64,000 nucleotides of DNA from Thermococcus sp. M36 (GTDB lineage: Archaea > Methanobacteriota_B > Thermococci > Thermococcales > Thermococcaceae), in contig NZ_SNUH01000001.1 of the NCBI RefSeq assembly GCF_012027355.1, positions 248,001 to 312,000 of the forward strand. Direction: 5' to 3'. Numbering within the stretch: the stretch's first letter is position 1; each line of letters begins with the position of its first letter. The translations under genes were made by a program, and so were the position numbers. This document shows positions 26,290 to 34,405 of this stretch, piece after piece. Under the pieces are notes generated by a model. It did not search any database, was not told where the DNA came from, and saw only the letters and a list, made by a program, of their open reading frames with translations.

Positions 26290-26361
26290 GGTTGGTACTA
26301 CTCCAAAGAATTAAAATATGATTCAAGGATCCTCCAGGGCACATAACGGAGTGGAGCAAAC

Positions 26362-27324
26362 TCATGCACGTTTGGTCACGACGACCGCTGACTTTCCGTA
26401 GGTCTCGACCTTGGTGTCGTGGGGACTACCCTCAACGGCACTTATTATCTGGGAGGTCGCTGGAAATCCGGCAAACTCGGGTGTAAGAGACTCAAAAAAC
26501 TCCAGTGCCGGGGCAGCTGGATACATGTCCCTGAACGGCTCGATAATAACGAGCTTGGCACCCGGATCCAGCAGATCAAGCGCTTTACGGACGACAGCCT
26601 CCGGGTTCTCAACGTACTCCAGGACAAAGCTCATGATGACAGCATCGTAGGTGTTTCTCGGGAGGATTTTCCTGATGTCCATCTCCTTTAAAACCACCCA
26701 GTCCATCCTCGAATTTCTAACACGGGTATTCGCTATGCTCATGAGCCCCGGAGAGAAGTCAACCCCAACGTACTTTCCGTTGGGCCCGACCGCTTCTCCT
26801 ATCTCAACCGGAGAAACCGAGCCGCATCCGAGATCCAGGACACGCATGCCGTCCTCTATGCCCGTCAGTTCCACGGCGAGCCGGCGCGACAGCCTGTTGA
26901 TCTCCGTCATGAGCCGCATGTCCCAGAAATCGGCACCCCTGTCAAAGTCCATCAGGACCTTGGGGTGCTCCTGGGAGATAAATGCGTAGTCAGCCATTTT
27001 ATATATCTCATCCAATATCTGAACCCAGTCGGGGAGGAGGAGCCCCGCGTCCTCCGGGGTGAGGCGGAACTCATAGGAAAAGCCGGCCTGTTCAAAGGTG
27101 CATCCAGCTCCCTTTACGATGCCGAGGGAGATGTACGTCTTCACGAGCTCCCTCAGACGGGCCTTGTTCGGCAGGGGTGTTGAGGCCAGGATCTCCTCGC
27201 AGGACTTTCCGGCCACCAGGTTGCCGAACAGCCCGTGCTTGAGCCCCAGGTGGAAGACGTAGCCAACGGAAAGCTCTGTCATGAGCTCAATGTTCCGGTC
27301 GAGGACCTTTAGTAACGATGCCAT
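26362..27324 (-). CDS. fam: Archaellum-associated methyltransferase (fam-like)
   Basis: A 320-residue SAM-dependent methyltransferase. The N-terminal 130 residues resemble a winged-helix dimerisation domain (MTELSVGYVFHLGLKHGLFGNLV). The Rossmann core has motif I VLDLGCGSVSP, an acidic motif (VGVDFSPGLMS) and post-motif VIMSFVLEYVENPE. A gene called fam (flagella associated methyltransferase) is known beside the archaellin genes of Pyrococcus furiosus, and this one occupies the same kind of position, just upstream of flaB. Substrate unknown. The ATG at 27324 follows GAGGTG by six bases. It overlaps or abuts the earA-like gene upstream, so the two are likely cotranscribed. Confidence 0.72.
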   Translation of the reverse strand: MASLLKVLDRNIELMTELSVGYVFHLGLKHGLFGNLVAGKSCEEILASTPLPNKARLRELVKTYISLGIVKGAGCTFEQAGFSYEFRLTPEDAGLLLPDWVQILDEIYKMADYAFISQEHPKVLMDFDRGADFWDMRLMTEINRLSRRLAVELTGIEDGMRVLDLGCGSVSPVEIGEAVGPNGKYVGVDFSPGLMSIANTRVRNSRMDWVVLKEMDIRKILPRNTYDAVIMSFVLEYVENPEAVVRKALDLLDPGAKLVIIEPFRDMYPAAPALEFFESLTPEFAGFPATSQIISAVEGSPHDTKVETYGKSAVVVTKRA

Positions 27325-27334
27325 GGACTCCACC

Positions 27335-27655
27335 TCACGTGTACCTGGAATAATACGGGTAGTACGATTTTAACAGCTTGACAACCTGTTTCCCGTACTC
27401 TGTGAGCCTGTAGTACTTGAAGCCCTTCTCGGTTACGACCTCGACGAGACCAAGACTTACCAGGGAGCTGTGTCCGTTGTACCTGTTTCCGAGCCCGATG
27501 AGTGCTCCCTTCACGTTGGACGGGTCCGATTTGACGGCCCTTGCTATTTCAGAGAGGTATGTGGGGGTGGGGTAGATCTCATCCAGATAGAAGAGTATCC
27601 TCTTCCTCAGCTCACTGCGGTTGATGGATCTTATCACAAAGGGGTCAATGAACAT
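27335..27655 (-). CDS. earA: EarA-type archaellum transcriptional activator
   Basis: A 106-residue winged-helix protein (MarR/ArsR-like): helices around ILFYLDEIYPTPTYLSEIARAV and VKGALIGLGNRY, wing region LVEVVTEKGFKYYRLTEYGKQVVKLL. Small winged-helix regulators of this type lie next to the archaellum operon in Thermococcales and Methanococcus, and EarA activates it by binding TACATA boxes, which occur here at 26260-26289. The assignment rests on fold, size and location; I cannot show orthology by alignment. Starts at ATG 27655 after GGGTGATG. A TATA element at 27738-27748 lies upstream. Confidence 0.7.
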   Translation of the reverse strand: MFIDPFVIRSINRSELRKRILFYLDEIYPTPTYLSEIARAVKSDPSNVKGALIGLGNRYNGHSSLVSLGLVEVVTEKGFKYYRLTEYGKQVVKLLKSYYPYYSRYT

Positions 27656-27737
27656 TAGACATCACCCGCGTGATCCGAGCATTGAATCTTCGAACGTTGT
27701 ATACCCTACAATCAGCCGTATAATATAATAGGGATAA

Positions 27738-27748
27738 ACTATATAAGT
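27738..27748 (-). promoter_or_regulatory. TATA box for the earA-fam genes
   Basis: ACTTATATAGT on the minus strand, about 85-95 bases upstream of the earA ATG. The spacing implies a 5' leader of about 55-65 bases. No TACATA box is seen near it. Confidence 0.45.
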
Positions 27749-28087
27749 ATTACCATTAACGAAATTCAAAGGGGTTCTAATTTTTCAAAATGAAGCCATT
27801 ATCTGGGGCATTTTTTCCATGATTGGAAATTTCTTGCACATATTCAGCACAACTCCAGGATTTGGATAAGATCCAAACAGCCCCAGGACTCCCAAGAGGG
27901 TTGGGCGTTGTCAGATTACTGCCGTACCATCCCCTCTGATGACATAACATCAAAAAAGAAGGCAAAGAGTTTAAATTGGGAACACCCAAACTACCAGCAT
28001 GCCGCCGATCCTCCTGGTCAAAAACAGAATCCTCGTCATTGAGCCGTGGGCAAATAGTCCTCTTCTGGCAGCCGGCCTATCGCTACC

Positions 28088-28096
28088 GTTATAAAC
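28088..28096 (+). promoter_or_regulatory. TATA box of asnS
   Basis: GTTATAAAC centred about 36 bases upstream of the asnS ATG at 28128. A start about 25 bases downstream would leave room for the GGAGGTGA ribosome-binding site. Confidence 0.55.
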
Positions 28097-28127
28097 CCGC
28101 CCTCAAAGCCTCCGGAGGTGATTGAAG

Positions 28128-29423
28128 ATGATTGAAAAGGTTTATTGCGCTGACGTTAAGCCCGAGATGGAAGGCAAGCGTGTTAAGCTGGCAGGTTGGG
28201 TTTACAGAAAGAGGGAAGTTGGAAAAAAGGTCTTCATAGTCCTCCGCGACTCGAGCGGGATAATCCAGACGATATTCAAGAAAGAAGTGGGTGAGGAGGC
28301 CTACACCAGGGCCAGGAAGGTTGGCATAGAGTCGAGCGTCATCATTGAGGGCACCGTGAAGGCAGACCCCCGCGCGCCTACCGGGGTCGAGGTTCAGGCA
28401 GACAAGATAGAGGTCGTCCAGGACGTTGAGTTCTTCCCCATAACAAAGGACGCGAGCGAGGAGTTCCTGCTCGATATCAGGCACCTGCATCTCCACTCGC
28501 CGAAGGTTGCCGCGGTAATGAAGGTAAAAGCGACAATGATGCAGGCGGCGAGAGAGTGGCTCCTCCAGGACGGCTGGTACGAGGTCTTCCCGCCGATACT
28601 CGTCACTGGAGCTGTTGAGGGCGGCGCAACGCTCTTCAAGCTCAAGTACTTCGACAGGTATGCGTACCTGAGCCAGTCCGCCCAGCTCTACCTTGAGGCG
28701 GCGATATTCGGCCTCGAAAAGGTCTGGAGCCTCACGCCCAGCTTCAGAGCAGAGAAGAGCAGGACGAGAAGGCACCTCACCGAGTTCTGGCACCTGGAGC
28801 TTGAGGCCGCCTGGATGGACCTCTGGGACATCATGAAGGTCGAGGAGGAGCTCGTCAGCTACATGGTGCAGAGGACGCTTGAGCTCAGGAAGAAGGAGAT
28901 AGAGCTCTACAGAAAGGACGACATCAAGACCCTCAAGAACACGGTCCCGCCGTTCCCGAGGATAAGCTACGACGAGGCGATAGACATACTCCAGAGCAAG
29001 GGCGTTCAGATAGAGTGGGGCGAGGACATGGGCGCCGACGAGGAGCGCATTCTGACCCAGGAGTTCGAGGCCCCGTTCTTCGTCTACGGCTATCCGAAGC
29101 ACATCAAAGCATTCTACATGAAGGAGGATCCAGACGATCCGAGAAAGGTTCTCGCGGCAGATATGCTCGCTCCAGAGGGGTACGGTGAGATAATCGGCGG
29201 CTCCCAGCGTGAAGATGACTACAGCAAGCTCGTGCAGAGGATTCTGGACGAGGGCATGAAGCCGGAGGACTACGAGTGGTACCTAGACCTCAGGAAGTAC
29301 GGTTCAGTTCCGCACAGCGGCTTCGGCCTCGGCCTTGAGAGGCTCGTCGCCTGGGTTCTCAAACTCGACCACGTCCGCTGGGCCACGCTCTTCCCGAGGA
29401 CACCGAGCAGGCTGTATCCCTGA
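28128..29423 (+). CDS. asnS: Asparaginyl-tRNA synthetase
   Basis: A 431-residue class II synthetase that charges tRNA-Asn. N-terminal OB-fold anticodon-binding domain (VKLAGWVYRKREVGKKVFIVLRDSSG), motif 2 FRAEKSRTRRHLTEFWHLE and motif 3 GFGLGLERLVAWV. The overall sequence closely resembles Pyrococcus AsnRS, and the insertion GAVEGGATLFKLKYFDRYAYLSQSAQLYLEAA is as expected. The family is close to AspRS, so a non-discriminating AspRS cannot be excluded by reading alone, but the match to the archaeal AsnRS type is strong. The ATG at 28128 has GGAGGTGA six bases upstream; an earlier in-frame start is not supported. Confidence 0.9.
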   Translation: MIEKVYCADVKPEMEGKRVKLAGWVYRKREVGKKVFIVLRDSSGIIQTIFKKEVGEEAYTRARKVGIESSVIIEGTVKADPRAPTGVEVQADKIEVVQDVEFFPITKDASEEFLLDIRHLHLHSPKVAAVMKVKATMMQAAREWLLQDGWYEVFPPILVTGAVEGGATLFKLKYFDRYAYLSQSAQLYLEAAIFGLEKVWSLTPSFRAEKSRTRRHLTEFWHLELEAAWMDLWDIMKVEEELVSYMVQRTLELRKKEIELYRKDDIKTLKNTVPPFPRISYDEAIDILQSKGVQIEWGEDMGADEERILTQEFEAPFFVYGYPKHIKAFYMKEDPDDPRKVLAADMLAPEGYGEIIGGSQREDDYSKLVQRILDEGMKPEDYEWYLDLRKYGSVPHSGFGLGLERLVAWVLKLDHVRWATLFPRTPSRLYP

Positions 29424-29439
29424 CCCGTCCATTTTGGGC

Positions 29440-29508
29440 TGTGCCCCCGGGGAGCGAAGGGGAATCATCGCTCGCCGAAGCGCTCATCCCCCGCGGTTTC
29501 CCGGGGGC
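29440..29508 (-). ncRNA. H/ACA box guide RNA
   Basis: On the minus strand a 9-bp lower stem GCCCCCGGG (29500-29508) pairs with CCCGGGGGC (29443-29451) and is followed immediately by ACA (29440-29442). Above it is an asymmetric pocket (5' AAACCGCG, 3' TTCGCTC) and an upper stem GGGGA/TCCCC. The apex has a UUCG tetraloop on a CGC/GCG stem and paired UGA/GAUGA elements that fit a kink-turn for L7Ae. The distance from the upper stem to ACA is 16 nt, as for archaeal H/ACA guides. The pocket predicts a pseudouridine in a target of the form GAGCGAA-UN-CGCGGUUU; I could not match it to rRNA from memory. It lies between convergent genes, on the strand of the 29540-30382 gene. Confidence 0.82.
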
Positions 29509-29539
29509 GTTCTTATCTCCCCACCACAAAACTTAAGCT

Positions 29540-30382
29540 TTACCTCGTCACTACTGCGCTGACACCAGCCGCCGCAAGGGTCAGCAGTTCGAACACCCGG
29601 TATGCCTCTTCTACAGTTTTCGCCTCAAACTCAACGGTCTTTCCATCTATGCGATTTATGAACGGCAGGAGCTCGGCTGCATCGGCCATGTCACTCCTCA
29701 GAAAGCGCACCTTTACACGGACGGGCTCCTCAGCAGTCAACGGCCTTGCTTCCCCACCCTCCAGCCTCCCAACGGCCCTGCTGACTCCCTCCCTGATCAT
29801 GGATTTTATCTTTGTCATCGCCGGGCTTTTGGCGGCGTAGCGCGACGGTGACTCCTTGAAGGGCACCCCAACGGCCCAGGGGGTAAATTCTCTAACGTCT
29901 GTCTCTATAAGCCTCCTGTCTCCCCCTACGAGGATTACGGGTATACCCCAGCTCCCAAGCAAATATGCGTTGAGCAGAAACTCGCTTACTTCGACCCCGT
30001 TTATCTCAAGCCTGTCTATGCTCGCTCCGCTGTACGTATGGTCGAAGGTCGCTCTATTCGTTCCAGCTTTGGCGTGGTAGCCGAGGAAGAGTGCCGCGTC
30101 GCTCCCCCTGGCAAAGGCCACCATGCTCGTCGGCCTCGGGAACCCCCTTACAAGCTCAACGTATTCGGGCATCGCCTCCGGCAGGATGTTCACCATCGGC
30201 CCGTGGCTATCCGCCACGATTACCTCGTCAAACCCCTTTTCGTGCAGGGCCTCTGCAGCGGTCTTTACAACTTCCGTGGCAATCTTTCTCGCCTCGCCAT
30301 AAAGGGCCCCTTTGACAAAGAGGTGCTCCCGGCTGACTATGTACGGCAGACCTTCAAGGTCAAGGGATATGAAGGCACGCAT
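29540..30382 (-). CDS. M55-family D-aminopeptidase (DppA-like)
   Basis: A 280-residue zinc peptidase. The N-terminus has SLDLEGLPYIVSREH, the DxE of the family; DSHGPMVNI and LGYHAKAGT provide further metal ligands. M55 peptidases (DppA) are D-aminopeptidases that form decamers. Start: the ATG at 30382 (MRAFISLDLEG) follows GGTGATG by about five bases; an ATG two codons upstream and a longer frame are less likely. It is divergent from the small gene at 30533. An H/ACA RNA lies just after its stop. Confidence 0.83.
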   Translation of the reverse strand: MRAFISLDLEGLPYIVSREHLFVKGALYGEARKIATEVVKTAAEALHEKGFDEVIVADSHGPMVNILPEAMPEYVELVRGFPRPTSMVAFARGSDAALFLGYHAKAGTNRATFDHTYSGASIDRLEINGVEVSEFLLNAYLLGSWGIPVILVGGDRRLIETDVREFTPWAVGVPFKESPSRYAAKSPAMTKIKSMIREGVSRAVGRLEGGEARPLTAEEPVRVKVRFLRSDMADAAELLPFINRIDGKTVEFEAKTVEEAYRVFELLTLAAAGVSAVVTR

Positions 30383-30532
30383 CGGCATCACCAAGACAGG
30401 AATCGAAGCGGTAAAAGAAAAGTCTTGTGGAAGCCCCATAACTGCGGGGAATATCTCCCCATCCGGGCGATAATTCTCGCTTATGAAAAAGGTTATATAC
30501 AGCTTCTTTCATAGGATAAAACGGTGACTGGT

Positions 30533-30772
30533 ATGCAAATCGTCGAAGTGGACATTAAATTGCCCTATGATGGTAGAGGGAAGGTTCTGGGCCGCCTCTA
30601 TGAGAAAGTCAGGGGAAGGGTTAGGAAGGCCCATCTCTTTCCCCCGACGGTCTACGGGGTGAGCGAGCTCAAGCTGGTTCTGGCCGTGGACGACGTCAGA
30701 AAATTCATCTCAGACCTGAAAAGAGTAATCAAAAACGGCAGGGTAACCTTCAAAGTCATTTCGGAGGCTTAA
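30533..30772 (+). CDS. Small conserved protein of unknown function
   Basis: A 79-residue soluble protein with a beta-alpha pattern (VEVDIKLPYDGRGKVLGRLYEKV, LKLVLAVDDVRKFISDLKRVI). I do not recognise a family. The ATG at 30533 has GGTGACTGGT upstream; a GTG three codons earlier overlaps it. A GGTTATATAC TATA element at about 30491-30500 precedes it. Its stop interlocks with that of the GGGP synthase gene within TTAA (30769-30772). Confidence 0.7.
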   Translation: MQIVEVDIKLPYDGRGKVLGRLYEKVRGRVRKAHLFPPTVYGVSELKLVLAVDDVRKFISDLKRVIKNGRVTFKVISEA

Positions 30773-31530
30773 CCCTTTATCCCTCCGTTCAGTTCCTCCA
30801 GTTTTTCCCTGGCTTTTTCGAGCGAACCTGCCTTTTCCACCGCGGTGCCCGTGACGATTATGTCTGCCCCGGCCTCCGCTGCCGCCCTTGCCTGTCCCGC
30901 GGTTCTTATGCCCCCTCCCACGATCAGGGGGACGTCTATGACGTGTTTCACGAGGGCAATCATCTCCCGCGGAACCGGCTGGGGGGCCCCGCTTCCAGCC
31001 TCCAGGTAGACGAGGCGCATTCCGAGGTACTGGCCGGCCAGGGCGTAGGCAGCTGCGATCTTCGGCTTGTGCCGGGGTATGGGCTTGGCATCCCCGACCC
31101 AGCCGACGGTCTCGCCCGGCTCGATTATGAGGTACGCCATAGGTATGGGTTCTATCCCGTAACGCTTGACCTGAAAAGCCCCCAGGGCCTGGGCGCCCGT
31201 TATGAAGAACGGGTTGGTTGAGTTCAGCAGGCTCATGAAGAATATGGCATCTGCGTACTTGCTTATCCCCCCGTGGGAACCCGGAAACAGTATGACTGGA
31301 AGGCCAGATGACTCCTTTATCGCCCTCACAACACCATCCAGAACCTCCCCCTCCGCACCGGTCGAACCGCCGACCATTATTGCGTCAACACCTACCTTTT
31401 CGCTCATCTCAGCTATCCTTCCGGCGGTCCTGGGGTCAGTGTCATCGGGATCAAGGAGGACGAAGTGGAGCTTCTCCTTCTCAAGCTTCTTATGGATGTA
31501 CGACTCCACTTTTCCCAGCTCCAGCTTCAT
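30769..31530 (-). CDS. Geranylgeranylglyceryl phosphate synthase
   Basis: A 253-residue TIM-barrel prenyltransferase that makes the first ether bond of archaeal lipids, joining sn-glycerol-1-phosphate to geranylgeranyl diphosphate. Signatures: FVLLDPDDTDP, AIMVGGSTGAEGEVLDGVV, ILFPGSHGGISKYADAIFF, VYLEAGSGAPQPV and PLIVGGGIRTA. Its substrate G1P is made by EgsA, encoded at 44956-45996 in the same window. The ATG overlaps the stop of the DUF123 gene, so the two are translated from one message. Convergent with the 30533 gene. Confidence 0.95.
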   Translation of the reverse strand: MKLELGKVESYIHKKLEKEKLHFVLLDPDDTDPRTAGRIAEMSEKVGVDAIMVGGSTGAEGEVLDGVVRAIKESSGLPVILFPGSHGGISKYADAIFFMSLLNSTNPFFITGAQALGAFQVKRYGIEPIPMAYLIIEPGETVGWVGDAKPIPRHKPKIAAAYALAGQYLGMRLVYLEAGSGAPQPVPREMIALVKHVIDVPLIVGGGIRTAGQARAAAEAGADIIVTGTAVEKAGSLEKAREKLEELNGGIKG

Positions 31531-31970
31531 TTTCTTCCACCGAACTTTATAACTTCCTCCCGGCTTTTAACCCTTTTCCATTGCAGCCCGAGCCCCTTAA
31601 GCAACCCGATCAACAGCTCATCGGGCTCACCGCTGAACCGGTAGAGGTTGGTCTCAACTCTGACGTCCCCCGCCCCAAAGCCCACAACTGGCTGGCCGAG
31701 CTTTGCCACTTCCATGGAAAGCATCTCCTCCAGCCTCTCGTCGCTTGGGATCAGGTATGCTCTTAAGAGCTCTGCCTCGCTGAGGAGGAAGTCTATGTGC
31801 CAGTGGAGCTTCTTTTTCCGCGAGAAGTGCCGGGCGACCCGCTTTTCAAGGGAGTTCATTGCGGAGCCAACGTAAACGTAGTAGCCCCTTTTGAGCCTGA
31901 ACTTACGCCCCCGCGTCTTCACCTCCCTGTCATCGCGGAGCAGTATCACGAGGAGGTACGAGCCCTTCAT
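31527..31970 (-). CDS. DUF123 (GIY-YIG-like) protein
   Basis: 147 residues: MKGSYLLVILLRDD, a YYVYVGSAMNSLEKRVARH segment with the GIY-YIG-like tyrosine and glycine, and HWHIDFLLSEAELL. DUF123 domains are found alone in archaea and fused to endonuclease III in some species; a DNA-repair role is suspected but not proven. The ATG at 31970 has no good ribosome-binding site and lies about 25 bases from the palindromic TATA GTTTATAAAC, so the message is probably leaderless. Shares four bases with the GGGP synthase start. Confidence 0.78.
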   Translation of the reverse strand: MKGSYLLVILLRDDREVKTRGRKFRLKRGYYVYVGSAMNSLEKRVARHFSRKKKLHWHIDFLLSEAELLRAYLIPSDERLEEMLSMEVAKLGQPVVGFGAGDVRVETNLYRFSGEPDELLIGLLKGLGLQWKRVKSREEVIKFGGRK

Positions 31971-31990
31971 GGGCCTGGATTCCACCCAGG

Positions 31991-32000
31991 GTTTATAAAC
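31991..32000. promoter_or_regulatory. Palindromic TATA box shared by two divergent genes
   Basis: GTTTATAAAC is a perfect 10-bp palindrome. Its centre is 25.5 bases from the DUF123 ATG at 31970 on the minus side and 36.5 bases from the 32032 ATG on the plus side. That fits a leaderless transcript to the left and a transcript with the GGGTG ribosome-binding site to the right. Confidence 0.6.
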
Positions 32001-32031
32001 CTTAGACCGTAGCGCCACTTGGGTGTGTTTG

Positions 32032-32424
32032 ATGGAGGAGAAGAAAAAGAAGCGCCCCATAGACGAGTTTGCCTGGCAGGAGTACGACCGGGAGGAGTTT
32101 GAGGAGATGTTCCCGGCCCTAGCGAGGGAGCTTGATGGGGAGGGAATCCCAATAGATGCTTACAGGACGGATGAAGGTAGAGCACTCGTGGAAGAGGACG
32201 AGGTGAGGGACTTCTCGGGTTACAACCCCACAGTCATAGACTTCCTCAGAAGGTGTGAGACAGATGATGAGGCCCTTGAGATAATCAACTGGCTGGAGGA
32301 GCACGGTGAGATAACCCACGAGATGGCCAAAGAGCTCCGCATAACCCTCGTCAAAAAGGGTGTGAGGGCCTTCGGCCCAAAGAAAGAGTGGGGATGGTAT
32401 GAGAGGCACAGAAAAAGGGAATAA
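32032..32424 (+). CDS. DUF2095 family protein
   Basis: A 130-residue acidic, highly charged protein beginning MEEKKKKRPIDEFAWQEYDREEFEEMFPAL. It matches my memory of the archaeal DUF2095 family; function unknown. No metal site or membrane segment is visible. The ATG at 32032 follows GGGTG six bases upstream; an earlier in-frame GTG at 32023 overlaps the ribosome-binding site. Shares a palindromic TATA box with the divergent DUF123 gene and converges on the AMP phosphorylase gene. Confidence 0.72.
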   Translation: MEEKKKKRPIDEFAWQEYDREEFEEMFPALARELDGEGIPIDAYRTDEGRALVEEDEVRDFSGYNPTVIDFLRRCETDDEALEIINWLEEHGEITHEMAKELRITLVKKGVRAFGPKKEWGWYERHRKRE

Positions 32425-32429
32425 ACCGG

Positions 32430-33941
32430 TCAGATGTTCCCTATTCGCTGGAGCACCATACCCTCAATTTTTATCGGGTCGGTTCTGCGGGCGAAGACTA
32501 TCGCCTGCTCGAGCCTTGCTTCGCTCTCGGCGTGTATCGTGAAGAGCGGGTCGCCCTCCTTGATCTTCTCGCCGACCTTGACGTAGAGCTCCAGCCCGGC
32601 GCCCTTGTCCTCCGGCGCCCCAGCGGCTCTGGCTATACCCGTTATGGCCTTGTTGTCAATGCCGGTTATGTAACCGCTCGTAGGTGCTGTGAACGTGTAC
32701 GTCTTGTCGCCGACGGGTATTTCCTCCGGCTTGATGTCCGGGTTTCCGCCCTGCTCCTCGATAATCTCGCGCATCTTCTGGTAGGCCTTTCCGCTTTCAA
32801 GTATCTCCCTGGCCATCTTCTTACCCATTCCAGCAGGAGCAACGCCTCCCATTTCAAGCAGGATCCCTGCAAGCCCCGTGGCCTTCTCTATAAGGCTCCC
32901 CGGGCCTTTCCCTGTCATAAGGGCCGACAGAGCCTCCCTCGCCTCAAGCGCCGGGCCGACTGTGTGGCCTATCGGCTGGCCGCCGTAGGTTATGGCAACC
33001 TCGACGTACTGACCCAGCCTCTTGCCGAGCTCAATGAAGTCCCTTGCAAGTGTCCTCGCCTCATCAACCGTCTCGACCTTGACACCTTTACCTGTGGGTA
33101 TGTCAATAAGCACGTACTGGCTGCCCATGGCGTACTTCTTGGACATTATGCTCGCGAGCATCAATCCAGTAGGGTCTATGCTCAGTGCACGCTCAGCCTT
33201 GATCGTTATGTCGTCGGCGGGGGCAAGGTTGAGGGCCCCTCCCCAGACCATGCACGCACCGATCTTTTCGACTATGCGCTTTATCTCGTCCAGAGAGAAG
33301 CTGACGTCGGCGAAGACCTCGACTACATCAGCAGTCCCCGCGGCGCTTGTTATTGCCCTGGAGCTCGTCTTGGGTATCGTCAGCCCCGCGGCGGCGACTA
33401 TCGGGACGACGAGTATGTTGGTCTTGTTGCCCGGTACGCCCCCGATGCTGTGGACGTCCATGATGGGCTTCCTGTCAATGTCGAGCATGTCGCCCGTTTC
33501 GGCCATGGCTATCGTCAGGGCCGCTATCTCGTCCATGTCTAGGCCGTTGATCTCCAGTGACGTTACGAAGGAACTTATCTCTATGTCCCGGAGCTTCCTG
33601 TCAACTATGTCCTTGACTATGGCCTCGATCTCGACCTTCCTGAGCTTCTCACCGCGCATCTTCTTCTTTATGTAGCGGACGCTCTCTGGAGTTCCAGTGG
33701 GAACTACCGTTACCACCTCGCCCTCGGAGAAGTTGTGGAGCTGGAGTATGTCCCTGCTGACACCGATTTCACCCTCGCCCACGAGGCTGCTCACAACAAC
33801 GCTGCCGTAAACGGTCTTCTTTCCGGCCTCTATCTTCACCAGGTCGTCGGGATGGAGCTTGGCCCTCCGGGCCTCCTTTTCGTTTATAAACACTGAATAC
33901 CTGCCGCTGTACATGTCGAGTATCCTAACCTTTGCCTTCAT
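32430..33941 (-). CDS. deoA: AMP phosphorylase
   Basis: A 503-residue enzyme that splits AMP, with phosphate, into adenine and ribose-1,5-bisphosphate, the first step of the archaeal pathway that feeds type III RubisCO. Signatures: the N-terminal domain ([33 protein letters not shown]), [46 protein letters not shown] and [11 protein letters not shown]. The C-terminal domain carries the family end. A promoter with a GAAAAC BRE and TATA-like TTTAAGT at about 33990-34004 lies upstream. The ATG at 33941 is clear. Confidence 0.93.
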   Translation of the reverse strand: MKAKVRILDMYSGRYSVFINEKEARRAKLHPDDLVKIEAGKKTVYGSVVVSSLVGEGEIGVSRDILQLHNFSEGEVVTVVPTGTPESVRYIKKKMRGEKLRKVEIEAIVKDIVDRKLRDIEISSFVTSLEINGLDMDEIAALTIAMAETGDMLDIDRKPIMDVHSIGGVPGNKTNILVVPIVAAAGLTIPKTSSRAITSAAGTADVVEVFADVSFSLDEIKRIVEKIGACMVWGGALNLAPADDITIKAERALSIDPTGLMLASIMSKKYAMGSQYVLIDIPTGKGVKVETVDEARTLARDFIELGKRLGQYVEVAITYGGQPIGHTVGPALEAREALSALMTGKGPGSLIEKATGLAGILLEMGGVAPAGMGKKMAREILESGKAYQKMREIIEEQGGNPDIKPEEIPVGDKTYTFTAPTSGYITGIDNKAITGIARAAGAPEDKGAGLELYVKVGEKIKEGDPLFTIHAESEARLEQAIVFARRTDPIKIEGMVLQRIGNI

Positions 33942-33988
33942 GGCTATCCCTCCTTTTCACCCACAAGTTTCCAGTATTGAACAGAAGA

Positions 33989-34005
33989 ATACTTAAATGT
34001 TTTCA
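33989..34005 (-). promoter_or_regulatory. BRE/TATA promoter of AMP phosphorylase
   Basis: Reading the minus strand, GAAAAC is followed by ATTTAAGTATTC, about 50-60 bases before the AMP phosphorylase ATG at 33941. Confidence 0.5.
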
Positions 34006-34072
34006 ACTGGAATGCCGTCAAAAGGAGCTCCAAGCACGGCGGGACTTGGCAGAGAAATGTAAAATTTGAAAA

Positions 34073-34315
34073 TCACGCCGTTAGACCGTACCTGACAGGC
34101 GCATGCGTCCCTGTACTGAGCCCGGAACCGCTGAGAAGAACCCTGACCACGTCCCCTGCAACGTCCTTTATCAGGGGAGACAGGAGGCCCTCTCCCTTCA
34201 GGTAGTAGCTCACGACCTCGCTCAGTGGGGCGCTTACGAGCCGTCCCTTAAAGACCCTGACAGTGTCTCCATCTATCTCCACTATCCTGTCTGGATAGCC
34301 CAACTTAACCCTCAT
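34073..34315 (-). CDS. Small protein of unknown function
   Basis: An 80-residue protein, MRVKLGYPDRIVEIDGDTVRV followed by KGRLVSAPLSEVVSYYLKGEGLLSPLIKDVAGDVV. No family recognised; mixed beta then helix. The ATG at 34315 has GGGTGGGG upstream. A longer frame upstream lacks a start signal and is partly hydrophobic. It lies between AMP phosphorylase and the MinD operon, with no obvious partner. Confidence 0.6.
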   Translation of the reverse strand: MRVKLGYPDRIVEIDGDTVRVFKGRLVSAPLSEVVSYYLKGEGLLSPLIKDVAGDVVRVLLSGSGLSTGTHAPVRYGLTA

Positions 34316-34405
34316 AGCGCCCCACCCCCACTTTGGAGTTAATAGAAGAGAAGTTTTAAAATTTAACGCCCCACGAATGTTTAATAACAAAAGGGCCGGA
34401 AAACT

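Larger units (their letters stand above)
27656..28127. other. AT-rich intergenic region between earA and asnS
   Basis: A 472-base gap that is clearly more AT-rich than its surroundings. It holds the earA promoter (CTATATAAG at 27738-27748), an inverted repeat TTTGGAT-AAG-ATCCAAA (27861-27877), a TTTAAATTGG element (27970-27979) followed by a 31-codon frame (27999-28094), and the asnS promoter (GTTATAAAC, 28088-28096). A 70-codon frame at 27777-27989 on the minus strand lacks a ribosome-binding site and is not called. I see no tRNA or guide-RNA signature. Confidence 0.6.

Noticed and set aside
27777-27989. A 70-codon frame on the minus strand in the AT-rich gap upstream of asnS.
   Set aside because: No ribosome-binding site or promoter, no recognised sequence; a chance frame in AT-rich DNA.
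27656-28127. CRISPR array in the AT-rich gap.
   Set aside because: No repeated unit of 20-40 bases is visible; the only palindrome is a single 17-base inverted repeat.
29440-29508. A simple bidirectional terminator hairpin after asnS.
   Set aside because: The structure read on the minus strand has a pocket, kink-turn elements and ACA in register, and no T-run; an H/ACA RNA explains it better.
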